From Patescibacteria group bacterium (GTDB lineage: Bacteria; Patescibacteriota; Minisyncoccia; Portnoybacterales; GWB1-42-6), in NCBI GenBank assembly GCA_018818145.1, contig JAHIST010000096.1:1-14591 (forward strand): a stretch of DNA of 14,591 nt, read 5' to 3'. Shown here one piece after another: positions 6,157 to 12,143 of the stretch (within the stretch, counting starts at the first letter, position 1; each line of letters begins with the position of its first letter). Below the pieces are notes generated by a model. The model worked only from the letters and a program-made list of their open reading frames with translations, searched no databases and was not told the origin of the DNA. Position numbers and translations under genes: made by a program.

Positions 6157-6889
6157 GTCTGAAACCAAAAACACGCGAAAAGCGGGGAAGAAAGAAAATC
6201 CTCCCCAGCCCTCCTTTAAAAAGGAGGGGGCAAGATTAGAGTTACCAGTTTTTAATCAGGAAGGCCAAGAAGTTGAAAAAATCAGTTTGCCGGTAGAAAT
6301 TTTTGGGCTGAAGGTTAATAATGATTTAATTAAACAAGCGGTTGAGGCGCAAATGAGTCAGGCGCGAATCCCCTATGCCCACGCCAAAGACCGTTCTGAA
6401 GTGCGCGGCGGAGGCAAAAAACCTTGGCGGCAGAAAGGAACAGGACGGGCGCGGCACGGTTCAATCCGCTCGCCCATTTGGCGGGGCGGGGGCGTGACGC
6501 ACGGCCCGCGCAAGGAAAAGAATTTTGCCAAAAAAATCAACAAACAAATGAAACGGCAGGCGTTGCTTATGGTTTTGTCAGGCAAAATGCGCGACAATGA
6601 AATTATAGTTTTGGATGATTTGAAATTAGAACAGCCCAAGACCAAATTAATGGCCGGAATAATTCAGCAGCTTGTAGAAAAAGTTAAAAATGATTTAAAT
6701 AAAGGCGCGCTGATTGCAATGCCGCAAAAAGACGAAAACATTATTCGGGCGGCCAGAAACATTCCAAAAATTGATACTATTGGTGTCAATAGTTTGAATG
6801 TGGTGGATTTGCTGTCATATAAATATTTATTGATGTCCAAGGAGGCGATTGAGATGATAAAAAAAACCTATAAAAAAGAGCGACCCTAA
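6143..6889 (+). CDS. rplD: 50S ribosomal protein L4 with repeat-derived N-terminal extension
   Basis: L4 binds 23S rRNA and its loop lines the peptide exit tunnel. In Enterobacteria it also represses the S10 operon. The diagnostic tunnel loop is clear (residues about 78-115: AHAKDRSEVRGGGKKPWRQK then GTGRARHGSIRSP). The usual start of the fold, LELPVFNQEG, appears only at residue 32, so the first 31 residues (MPSVKSETKNTRKAGKK, then NPPQPSFKKEG) are an extension. Part of it is encoded by a perfect 9-bp-arm palindrome. No other in-frame ATG exists close to residue 32, so ATG 6143 is the best start, but a non-ATG start further in is possible. The end, RP-stop, is encoded by the first bases of a family B repeat. 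Confidence 0.93.
   Translation: MPSVKSETKNTRKAGKKENPPQPSFKKEGARLELPVFNQEGQEVEKISLPVEIFGLKVNNDLIKQAVEAQMSQARIPYAHAKDRSEVRGGGKKPWRQKGTGRARHGSIRSPIWRGGGVTHGPRKEKNFAKKINKQMKRQALLMVLSGKMRDNEIIVLDDLKLEQPKTKLMAGIIQQLVEKVKNDLNKGALIAMPQKDENIIRAARNIPKIDTIGVNSLNVVDLLSYKYLLMSKEAIEMIKKTYKKERP
6209..6230 (+). repeat. Palindrome read in frame in the rplD 5' end
   Basis: CCCTCCTTT (6209-6217) and AAAGGAGGG (6220-6228) are perfect inverted arms with a 2-base loop. The block encodes PSFKKEG. Palindromes of this CCTCCTTT/AAAGGAGG type are usually intergenic, so its presence inside L4 suggests that the coding region has extended upstream through a repeat. Confidence 0.7.
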
Positions 6890-6961
6890 TTACGAATACA
6901 CCCGAATTACCCGAATATTTATTCGAGTCATTCGGGTGGTGATTCGGGTCATTCGGGTCGC
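6880..6961 (+). repeat. Family B hairpin, copy B1 (rplD-rplW)
   Basis: This is an 82-bp imperfect palindrome. Outer arms are GCGACCC (6880-6886) and GGGTCGC (6955-6961). The inner 19-nt arms, from CACCCGAATTACCC and ending CATTCGGGTG, pair with two mismatches around a 2-base loop. The repeat supplies the last two codons and the stop of rplD. Seven bases follow before the rplW start. Confidence 0.9.
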
Positions 6962-6968
6962 TTGGAGT

Positions 6969-7421
6969 ATGTCAATTTTCGATCGATTTAAAAAAACAAA
7001 ACCAGAAGAGAAGAAAACGGTTGCCAAAAAGGAGCCTCTGGTTAGGGTTGTCAAAAAACCCGTCAAGCCCGTAAAGAAAGAAGCAGAGCCAAAGATAGAA
7101 AAACCAAAAGCGTATAAAAAGGTCGTTAAAAAAGAATTTTCCGAAGCTTGGCGAATTTTGAAAAATCCGTTGGTCACCGAAAAATCTACTGATCGGAATA
7201 CTTTTAATCAATATATTTTTAAAGTCGCCGACCGCGCCAATAAAACCGAAATTAAAAATGCCGTTCAGGATTTATACGGGGTAAGGGTGGTATCGGTTAA
7301 TATTATTAAGGTGCCGGGGAAAAAGAGACGGTTGGGGAAACACGAAGGCTGGCGTCCGGGTTATAAAAAAGCAGTTGTGTTTTTGCCGCCAGAGGAAAAA
7401 ATTGAAATCATAGCAAGATAG
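6969..7421 (+). CDS. rplW: 50S ribosomal protein L23 with Lys/Pro-rich N-terminal extension
   Basis: L23 sits at the tunnel exit and is the docking site for trigger factor and SRP. I chose ATG 6969 (150 residues, MSIFDRFKKTKPEEKK). The frame is open to 6936, but those 11 residues (MVIRVIRVAWS) are a translation of the family B repeat. The conserved core begins near residue 60 (AWRILKNPLVTEKSTDRNTF), runs through YGVRVVSVNIIKVPGKKRRLG and ends KKAVVFLPPEEKIEI. The first 55 or so residues are a highly basic linker rich in KKP and KKE, absent from E. coli L23 (about 100 residues). It probably lies along rRNA. No Shine-Dalgarno sequence is visible. Confidence 0.94.
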   Translation: MSIFDRFKKTKPEEKKTVAKKEPLVRVVKKPVKPVKKEAEPKIEKPKAYKKVVKKEFSEAWRILKNPLVTEKSTDRNTFNQYIFKVADRANKTEIKNAVQDLYGVRVVSVNIIKVPGKKRRLGKHEGWRPGYKKAVVFLPPEEKIEIIAR

Positions 7422-7502
7422 CGACCCTAATTTGCGAATTCACCCGAATTACCCGAATTTTATTCGAGTCATTCGGGTGGTGATTCGGGTCATTCGGGTC
7501 GC
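7421..7502 (+). repeat. Family B hairpin, copy B2 (rplW-rplB)
   Basis: This 82-bp copy starts on the last base of the rplW stop (TAG then CGACCC) and ends GGGTCGC 8 bases before rplB. It differs from B1 at a few sites (TTTGCGAATTC for TTACGAATAC), but the outer 7-bp arms and inner arms remain paired. Confidence 0.9.
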
Positions 7503-7510
7503 CGATAATT

Positions 7511-8341
7511 ATGTTAAAGAAATCCAAACCAACCAGTCCCGGAACGCGCCAGCTGATTAAGGTTAAGGCGGCGCTGAGCAAAAAGGAGCCAGAAAAAAAA
7601 CTGGCATTTTCGCATTTCAGGCGTCAGGGAAGAAGCCAATCATCCGGCCGAATTACGGTGCGCCATAAAGGCGGCGGGCATAAAAGACTTTATCGGTTGA
7701 TTGATTTTAAAAGAGATAAATTTAATATTCCGGCTAAGGTTGTTTCAGTAGAATATGATCCGAATCGCAATTGTTTTATTAATTTGTTAAATTATAAAGA
7801 TGGTGACAAAAGATATATTTTGGCGCCCGAAGGAATTAAAATAGGTGAAGAAGTTATTTCGGGAGAAAATGTTACTTTGAAAATTGGTAATCGGCTGAAA
7901 ATAAAAAACATTCCGGTTGGCACGTCAATTCATGATGTAGAAATGCTGCCCGGTCATGGCGGAATTTTGGTTCGCTCGGCCGGTTCAGCGGCCCAGGTGA
8001 TGGCAGTTGAGGGTGGCTACGCGCAAATCAAAATGCCTTCTGGTGAAATTCGGATGCTTAAAGAGGATTGTTATGCTTCAGTTGGTCAAATAAGCAACCC
8101 CGAATATAGCGCTCAAATTATCAGTAAAGCGGGCAGATCGCGCTGGCTGGGAATCAGGCCGACAGTTAGGGGTTCTGCCATGAATCCGGTTGACCATCCG
8201 CACGGCGGCGGCGAAGGCCGCGCGCCAATCGGTCTGCGCCGGGGTCCTAAAACTCCTTGGGGCAAGCAGGCGCGGGGAGTTAAAACAAGAAGAGATAAGA
8301 AATGGTCAAGCAGGTTTATTTTGCAGAGAAGGAACAAATAG
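7511..8341 (+). CDS. rplB: 50S ribosomal protein L2
   Basis: L2 is required for subunit association and for shaping the peptidyl transferase centre. The 276 residues match the family length. The conserved GGGHKRLYRLIDFKRDK lies near the N-terminus. The signature MNPVDHPHGGGEGRAPIG starts at about residue 224 and includes the His of the peptidyl-transferase-proximal loop, followed by GPKTPWGKQARGVKTR. The C-terminal FILQRRNK is complete, with the stop TAG running into family B copy B3. The short lysine-rich N-terminus begins MLKKSKPTSPGTRQLIKV, a usual L2 opening. No Shine-Dalgarno sequence is visible. Confidence 0.98.
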   Translation: MLKKSKPTSPGTRQLIKVKAALSKKEPEKKLAFSHFRRQGRSQSSGRITVRHKGGGHKRLYRLIDFKRDKFNIPAKVVSVEYDPNRNCFINLLNYKDGDKRYILAPEGIKIGEEVISGENVTLKIGNRLKIKNIPVGTSIHDVEMLPGHGGILVRSAGSAAQVMAVEGGYAQIKMPSGEIRMLKEDCYASVGQISNPEYSAQIISKAGRSRWLGIRPTVRGSAMNPVDHPHGGGEGRAPIGLRRGPKTPWGKQARGVKTRRDKKWSSRFILQRRNK

Positions 8342-8422
8342 CGACCCTAATTACGAATACACCCGAATTACCCGAATATTTATTCGAGTCATTCGGGTGG
8401 TGATTCGGATTATTCGGATCGC
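8341..8422 (+). repeat. Family B hairpin, copy B3 (rplB-rpsS)
   Basis: This 82-bp copy has its left half identical to B1. The right arm has diverged to TTCGGATTATTCGGATCGC, putting one mismatch in the outer stem. It starts on the G of the rplB TAG stop and ends 9 bases before the rpsS ATG. Confidence 0.9.
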
Positions 8423-8431
8423 CTTAACATT

Positions 8432-8785
8432 ATGTCACGAAGTCTAAAAAAGGGTCCATACGTTGATCAGAAGCTTTTGAAAAAAATAGCTAATTTGCGG
8501 CCGGGCGATAAAGCTATTATTAAAACTTGGGCGCGTGCTTCAACAATTACTCCCGAAATGGTTGGTTTTACTTTCGGCGTTCATAACGGCCGCGAACATA
8601 TTCCGGTTTTTGTAACCGAGGAGATGGTCGGCCATCGGCTGGGAGAGTTTGCCCTGACGCGCAAATTTGTCAGACACGGCGGAAGAATGCAGAGAGAAAT
8701 AGAAGCGCAACAAGCTACGGCTGGACAACAAGCGGCAGCCACGCCGGCGCCAGCCCAAACAAAGAAAGAGCCGGAAAAAAAATAG
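8432..8785 (+). CDS. rpsS: 30S ribosomal protein S19 with Ala/Gln/Pro-rich tail
   Basis: S19 is a 30S head protein that forms inter-subunit contacts with S13 and L5. Residues 1-90 are a standard S19: SRSLKKGPYVDQKLLKK at the start, IKTWARASTITPEMVGFTF, HNGREHIPVFVTEEMVGHRLGEFALTR and a basic end. Family proteins usually stop near residue 92. Here about 25 further residues (EAQQATAGQQAAATPAPAQT, then KKEPEKK) form a low-complexity disordered tail. The stop TAG enters family B copy B4. Start ATG is fixed by the canonical MSRSLKKGP. No Shine-Dalgarno sequence is visible. Confidence 0.97.
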   Translation: MSRSLKKGPYVDQKLLKKIANLRPGDKAIIKTWARASTITPEMVGFTFGVHNGREHIPVFVTEEMVGHRLGEFALTRKFVRHGGRMQREIEAQQATAGQQAAATPAPAQTKKEPEKK

Positions 8786-8866
8786 CGATCCTAATTTACG
8801 AATTCACCCGAATTACCCGAATTTTATTCGAGTCATTCGGGTGACAATTCGGATTATTCGGGTCGC
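8785..8866 (+). repeat. Family B hairpin, copy B4 (rpsS-rplV)
   Basis: This 82-bp copy begins GCGATCC and ends GGGTCGC. The C-to-T change in the left arm leaves a U-G pair, so the outer stem survives in RNA. The middle right arm reads GTGACAATTCGGATT in place of GTGGTGATTCGGGTC. It starts on the last base of the rpsS stop and ends 8 bases before rplV. Confidence 0.9.
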
Positions 8867-8874
8867 CATACAAT

Positions 8875-9441
8875 ATGGAAATTAAAGCCAGTTTGAACAA
8901 TTTAAGAATTTCGCCCAGAAAAGCAAGATTGGTTAGTAATCTGATAAAAGGCATGGGCGTTCCGAAAGCGCAGGCGCAGCTGACTTTTTTGGTTAAAAAA
9001 CCGGCCCCGCTGATTTTGAAGTTGTTAAATTCCGCCGTTGCCAATGCAAAAAGCAATTTTGATATTCAGGCGGAAAATTTATATATCCAGAAAATCGTTG
9101 TTGAGGCCGGGCCAAGTCTTAAGCGCTGGCTGCCGCGAGCCATGGGGCGGGCCACTCCGCTTTTGAAGCGAACTTGCTCTATTAAGGTAGTTTTGGCCGA
9201 ACTGTCGCCCACTGCCAAAAAAGCAAAAAAAACCGCTAAACCAGAAGTGGTAAAACCGGAGGAAGTATTGCCCGAATCTAAAAAGAAAGAAGAGACAGTC
9301 GCATTGGAAGAAAAAATATCAAAAACAAAAACGCCGGTTTCGGCAAAACCCTACGGGGCTTCTTCAGAATCAAAGAAAAGAATTTTTTCCAGACAGACAT
9401 TCGGTAATATTAAAAAGATGTTTAGAAGAAAATCAATTTAA
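8875..9441 (+). CDS. rplV: 50S ribosomal protein L22 with long basic C-terminal extension
   Basis: L22 spans the 50S subunit and its hairpin lines the exit tunnel. Residues 1-110 are the L22 core: LRISPRKARLVSNLIKG, LLNSAVANAKSN and the tunnel hairpin region LKRWLPRAMGRATPLLKRT. E. coli L22 ends at about this point (110 residues). This protein runs to 188 with a Lys/Glu/Pro-rich tail ending in a compact aromatic-basic patch (IFSRQTFGNIKKMFRRKSI). The tail does not resemble a second known domain; its well-formed end suggests a specific contact rather than random read-through. The stop TAA is the first codon of family A copy A2. Confidence 0.95.
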   Translation: MEIKASLNNLRISPRKARLVSNLIKGMGVPKAQAQLTFLVKKPAPLILKLLNSAVANAKSNFDIQAENLYIQKIVVEAGPSLKRWLPRAMGRATPLLKRTCSIKVVLAELSPTAKKAKKTAKPEVVKPEEVLPESKKKEETVALEEKISKTKTPVSAKPYGASSESKKRIFSRQTFGNIKKMFRRKSI

Positions 9442-9558
9442 AGGGCTTTGTCCATCCGCCCCGGGCGGATGGCAACAAAACTGCGGGCTTTATGTTGTGG
9501 TTAAATTTACTTAACTCGGCATTGAGCCTCGTTAATAAATTTTAACAACATTGGCATG
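9439..9558 (+). repeat. Family A element, copy A2 (rplV-rpsC), lacking the central cassette
   Basis: This is the shortest copy (120 bp, stop to start). The left module has a perfect palindrome, CCATCCGCCC and GGGCGGATGG around one C (9452-9472), inside TTTGT/ACAAA. It is nearly identical to the left module of A6. The inverted-ended cassette is missing, leaving ACTGCGGGCTTTATG. In the right module ATGTTGT 9492-9498 pairs with ACAACAT 9545-9551, and the competing arm GGCTTTATG 9486-9494 pairs imperfectly with CATTGAGCC 9520-9528. The end ATTGGCATG is unchanged. Confidence 0.88.
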
Positions 9559-10230
9559 GGACAGAAAGTTAATCCAGTTGCGTTCCGCTTAGGAGGAGTT
9601 CAAAATTGGAAATCGCGCTGGTTCAATAAATCAAAATACAAGCAATTTTTACAAGAGGATTTTTTAATCCGGGAGTTTTTGTCTAAAAAAATAGCCAAAG
9701 CCGGCATTGATAAAATAGAGATTGAACGATTCTCTAATTCCATTAATGTTATTATTAACGCGGCCAGGCCTGGTTTAATCATCGGACGGGGAGGCTCGGG
9801 CATCGAAGATTTAAAAAAAGAAATCAAGCAATTTTTGTTTAGAAAAATGCGTTCTGTTTTAAAATCAGAATTGCGTTTGTCGGTTGAGGAAGTAAAAGGA
9901 GCCGAATCAAGGGCGGCGGTGGTGGCACAAAATATGGTTGAGCAAATTGAGAAAAGGATGCCCTTTAGGCGGGTGTTAAAACAGACATTGGAGAGAATTA
10001 TGCAAAGTAAAGATGTTCAGGGCGCTAAAGTTATGCTCGGAGGAAGGCTGGATGGGAATGAAATCGCCCGTCGCGAGTGGCTGTCTAAAGGAAAAATTCC
10101 CTTGCAAACTTTGCGGGCCGATATAGACTATGCTCAAGCTACGGCTTTTACAACCTATGGCACAGTCGGTGTTAAGGTTTGGATTTTTAAAAAAGAGGAG
10201 TTTAAAAAAGAAGAAAAAAATAAAATATAA
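9556..10230 (+). CDS. rpsC: 30S ribosomal protein S3
   Basis: S3 lies at the mRNA entry channel and takes part in mRNA unwinding. The 224-residue length is normal. The N-terminus MGQKVNPVAFRLG is canonical. A KH domain is shown by GLIIGRGGSGIEDLKKEI (GRGG loop at residues 77-80). The C-terminal domain has GAKVMLGGRLDGNEIARREW and LRADIDYAQATAFTTYGTVGVKVWIF, as in the family. The tail is Lys/Glu-rich (KKEEFKKEEKNKI). It is separated from rplP by only 13 bases with no repeat. No Shine-Dalgarno sequence is visible; the start abuts family A copy A2. Confidence 0.98.
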   Translation: MGQKVNPVAFRLGGVQNWKSRWFNKSKYKQFLQEDFLIREFLSKKIAKAGIDKIEIERFSNSINVIINAARPGLIIGRGGSGIEDLKKEIKQFLFRKMRSVLKSELRLSVEEVKGAESRAAVVAQNMVEQIEKRMPFRRVLKQTLERIMQSKDVQGAKVMLGGRLDGNEIARREWLSKGKIPLQTLRADIDYAQATAFTTYGTVGVKVWIFKKEEFKKEEKNKI

Positions 10231-10243
10231 TTAGAAAAATTTT

Positions 10244-10651
10244 ATGTTAGCGCCAAAGAAAGTAAAACATCGAAAATGGCAAAAAGGAACCAGCCGAGGC
10301 AAAAGCAAAGGAGGCAGCGAATTGGCCTTCGGGAGTTTTGGGATGAAGGCGATGGGCACCTGCTGGTTGACCGCCAGACAAATTGAGGCGGCCAGGCGCG
10401 CCATGACCAGATATGTTCAGCGCGGCGGCAAAATTTGGCTGCGGGTTTTTCCGGACAAACCGATTACCAAAAAAGGGGCGGAGGTGCCGATGGGCGGAGG
10501 TAAGGGCAGTGTTGACCACTACGTGATGATTGTTAAGCCTGGGAGAATTATATTTGAAATGGACGGCGTAACGGCAGAAATAGCCAAAGAGGCGATGAGA
10601 TTGGCGGCGCACAAATTGCCGGTTAAAATAAAATTTATTGCGAAGCAATAA
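10244..10651 (+). CDS. rplP: 50S ribosomal protein L16
   Basis: L16 contacts A-site tRNA and is a late assembly protein needed for the peptidyl transferase centre. The 135 residues carry the expected blocks: MLAPKKVKHRKWQKG, FGSFGMKAMGTCWLTARQIE, ARRAMTRYVQRGGKIWLRVFPDKPITKK and GGGKGSVDHYVMIVKPGRI. Length and ends are normal. A spacer of two bases separates it from rpmC, so translational coupling is likely. The 13-base gap from rpsC has no hairpin, in contrast to most junctions here. Confidence 0.98.
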   Translation: MLAPKKVKHRKWQKGTSRGKSKGGSELAFGSFGMKAMGTCWLTARQIEAARRAMTRYVQRGGKIWLRVFPDKPITKKGAEVPMGGGKGSVDHYVMIVKPGRIIFEMDGVTAEIAKEAMRLAAHKLPVKIKFIAKQ

Positions 10652-10653
10652 AT

Positions 10654-10848
10654 ATGAAAGCCAAAGAATTAAGACAAAAACCAAGACAGGAGCTAGAAAT
10701 AATGCTTAAAGAAGGTCGTGAAAAATTGCGGCAGCTTAGCTTTGATTTAGCAAGCAAAAAGTTGAAAAATACCAATGAGATTGGGTTGATAAAAAAACAG
10801 ATTGCCAGAATTTTAACGATAAACACGAAGGAAACGAATATTCACTAA
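10654..10848 (+). CDS. rpmC: 50S ribosomal protein L29
   Basis: L29 is a small helical-hairpin protein near the tunnel exit, next to L23. The 64 residues have the typical opening MKAKELRQKPRQELEIMLKE, the LRQLSFDLASKKLKNT turn and the second helix EIGLIKKQIARILTI. The last residues (NTKETNIH) are atypical. The final codons and the stop lie in the left arm of an inverted repeat (10837-10901), so the C-terminus may have been remodelled by the repeat. It follows rplP after two bases. Confidence 0.95.
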   Translation: MKAKELRQKPRQELEIMLKEGREKLRQLSFDLASKKLKNTNEIGLIKKQIARILTINTKETNIH

Positions 10849-10901
10849 AACAACGAAAATTTAGTTAAATTTAGTAGATATTAGTTTATTTAGTGTATAT
10901 T
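10837..10901 (+). repeat. AT-rich inverted repeat spanning the rpmC-rpsQ junction
   Basis: AATATTCACTAAA (10837-10849) pairs with TTTAGTGTATATT (10889-10901) with a single mismatch. The spacer has TTTAGT direct repeats at irregular intervals. The left arm encodes the last codons of L29 including its stop. The right arm ends just before the rpsQ ATG. The sequence is not related to families A or B, but it occupies the junction in the same stop-to-start manner. Confidence 0.75.
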
Positions 10902-10902
10902 T

Positions 10903-11136
10903 ATGAATAAGAAAAAATTAAAAGGTATTGTCGTCTCTAGTAAAATGGCCAAGACGTTAATTGTGGAAGCAACGCGCCTGAAGTTGCACAAAAAGTATAA
11001 AAAGCAGTTTAAAGTCACCGGCCGCTATAAGGTTCATGACGAAAAAGGCCAGTTTTTGCCGGGAGACAAGGTAATTATTCAGGAATCAAGGCCATTATCA
11101 AAAGATAAACGCTGGGTGGTCCTAAAAAAGGTATAG
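10903..11136 (+). CDS. rpsQ: 30S ribosomal protein S17
   Basis: S17 is a primary assembly protein with an OB fold that binds 16S rRNA helices in the body. The 77 residues match the family: KGIVVSSKMAKTLIVEATRL, then HKKYKKQFKVTGRYKVHDEKG and GDKVIIQESRPLSKDKRWVVLKK. It is slightly shorter than E. coli S17 (about 84) and ends without an extension. The start codon follows an AT-rich inverted repeat; no Shine-Dalgarno sequence is visible. Confidence 0.97.
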   Translation: MNKKKLKGIVVSSKMAKTLIVEATRLKLHKKYKKQFKVTGRYKVHDEKGQFLPGDKVIIQESRPLSKDKRWVVLKKV

Positions 11137-11145
11137 GGAAAATCT

Positions 11146-11174
11146 TTGACGCTTTGTAGATTAAATGCTATTAT
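11146..11174 (+). promoter_or_regulatory. Putative internal promoter between rpsQ and rplN
   Basis: TTGACG (11146-11151), a 17-bp spacer and TATTAT (11169-11174) each match consensus at 5 of 6 positions. Transcription would start near 11181 and give a leader of about 65 nt for rplN, so the distal part of the cluster could be transcribed separately. The rpsQ-rplN spacer (110 bases) is otherwise free of a complete hairpin. Confidence 0.55.
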
Positions 11175-11177
11175 TTA

Positions 11178-11224
11178 GCGACCCGCAAAAGACTACGGAT
11201 TACGGATTTTTACGGATATACGGA
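11178..11224 (+). repeat. Truncated repeat before rplN (GCGACCC plus TACGGAT units)
   Basis: The sequence opens GCGACCC, like family B, but has no matching GGGTCGC. It continues with repeats of TTACGGAT and ATACGGA that match the rhythm of the left arm of the repeat at 4863. It looks like a decayed or half copy, with only the left arm left. Confidence 0.5.
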
Positions 11225-11246
11225 CTAGATTTTCATTAGGGAATTT

Positions 11247-11612
11247 ATGATTCAACCGCGCTCCATTTTAAAAGTTGCCGACAACAGCGGTGCCAAAATC
11301 ATTCGCTGTTTTAAGGTTCTTGGCGGTACGCGGCGCCGTTGGGCGCAGTTGGGCGATATTATTGTTTGTTCTGTCCGGGCTGCCGAGCCGCGCAAATTAG
11401 TCAAAAAGGGCGATGTGGTTAGAGCGGTGATTATCAGACAGAGAAAATCATATCGGCGAGCCGACGGCTCTTATGTTAGATTTGACGATAACGCAGTGGT
11501 GCTGGTTGACGGTATTGAACCAAAGGGCGGTCGTATTTTCGGACCGGTAGCGCGGGAATTAAGAGACAAGGGTTTTGCAACTATAATTTCACTGGCGCCG
11601 GAAGTCGTGTAA
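11247..11612 (+). CDS. rplN: 50S ribosomal protein L14
   Basis: L14 is a very conserved protein at the subunit interface (bridge with h14) and the docking site of the silencing factor RsfS. The 121 residues include MIQPRSILKVADNSGAKIIR, GDIIVCSVRAAEPRKLVKKG, VVRAVIIRQRKSYRRADGSY and DDNAVVLVDGIEPKGGRIFG. It ends RDKGFATIISLAPEVV, normal for the family. The gene may be read from the promoter at 11146 as well as from upstream. TTAGGGA before the ATG is at best a weak ribosome site. The stop is the first codon of family A copy A3. Confidence 0.98.
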   Translation: MIQPRSILKVADNSGAKIIRCFKVLGGTRRRWAQLGDIIVCSVRAAEPRKLVKKGDVVRAVIIRQRKSYRRADGSYVRFDDNAVVLVDGIEPKGGRIFGPVARELRDKGFATIISLAPEVV

Positions 11613-11837
11613 AGGGCTTTCTCTAAATTTTCAAGCGCGCAACGAGTAGAAAATTTAGATAGAAAACCTTTACCCCGTTAGATAAAAGACTCCGAGTTTC
11701 CTCATTGATTAATTCTCCAATAGAGTAAATATTGAATAGTGAATCTGGGATGTTTTTATCTAACGGGGTGCTCAATTTTGTGGTTAAAATTTAATCGCTA
11801 CAAATTGGGCTCATAAATTTTAAACAAAATTGGCATG
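11610..11837 (+). repeat. Family A element, copy A3 (rplN-rplX)
   Basis: The left module is nearly identical to A1 (TCTAAATTTTC with GAAAATTTAGA), but the small inner tip differs. The right module carries the T/A variant: CAATTTTGT 11773-11781 pairs with ACAAAATTG 11824-11832. The competing arm GCTCAATTTTGT 11770-11781 pairs with ACAAATTGGGC 11800-11810 through one bulge and one U-G pair. Relative to A1, the G in the left strand and the C in the right strand have both changed and pairing is kept. The copy ends ATTGGCATG at the rplX start. Confidence 0.9.
11673..11768 (+). mobile_element. Central cassette of A3, forward orientation
   Basis: The cassette is 96 bp with the same perfect 15-bp inverted ends as in A1. 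The interior differs from A1 at scattered sites (for example CATTGATTAATTCTCC for CAACGATCGATTCTCC), so it is related but not a recent identical copy. Confidence 0.7.
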
Positions 11838-12140
11838 AAGATTAAGAAAAATGACCAAGTTTTAATAACATCGGGAAAAGACAAAGGCAAAAAAGGCAAA
11901 GTGCTGGAAGTTTTTACATCGGCGAATAAAGTTACAATAGAGAATATAAATTTAATTAAAAAACATCGGCGTCCCCGCCGACAGGGAGAGAAAGGGCAAG
12001 TTGTACAAATTGTCAAGCCCGTACATGTTTCCAATGTTAAATTAATTTGTCCCAAGTGCGGGGAGGCGGTTAGAACCGGTTATAAAATTACAGAAACAGA
12101 AAAATTTAGAATTTGTAAAAAATGCGGGCAGGAAATATAA
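11835..12140 (+). CDS. rplX: 50S ribosomal protein L24 with C-terminal zinc-ribbon cysteines
   Basis: L24 is one of the two assembly initiators of the 50S subunit and binds the 5' end of 23S rRNA. The N-terminal KOW motif is seen in MKIKKNDQVLITSGKDKGKKGKV, followed by KHRRPRRQGEKGQVVQIVKP. The C-terminal part has two CxxC pairs (C72/C75 in CPKC and C94/C97 in CKKC), the zinc-binding version of the family found in many bacteria but not in E. coli. The 101-residue length is normal. The rplX-rplE gap is only three bases, so the pair is likely coupled. Confidence 0.97.
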   Translation: MKIKKNDQVLITSGKDKGKKGKVLEVFTSANKVTIENINLIKKHRRPRRQGEKGQVVQIVKPVHVSNVKLICPKCGEAVRTGYKITETEKFRICKKCGQEI

Positions 12141-12143
12141 AAC

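Noticed and set aside
8190..8447. Frame giving TRITRIFIRVIRVV-like repeats, with similar ones near 6936 and 7177
   Set aside because: The periodic peptide is a translation of the family B hairpin and overlaps rplB in another frame.
10247..10684. 145-codon minus-strand frame opposite rplP, plus other long antisense frames over fusA and rplC
   Set aside because: These are shadows of strongly conserved coding regions, without start signals or a recognisable product.
11610..11837. Family A as a group I or group II intron
   Set aside because: The copies are at most about 240 bp, lie between complete reading frames and do not interrupt genes. No catalytic core or maturase was recognised.
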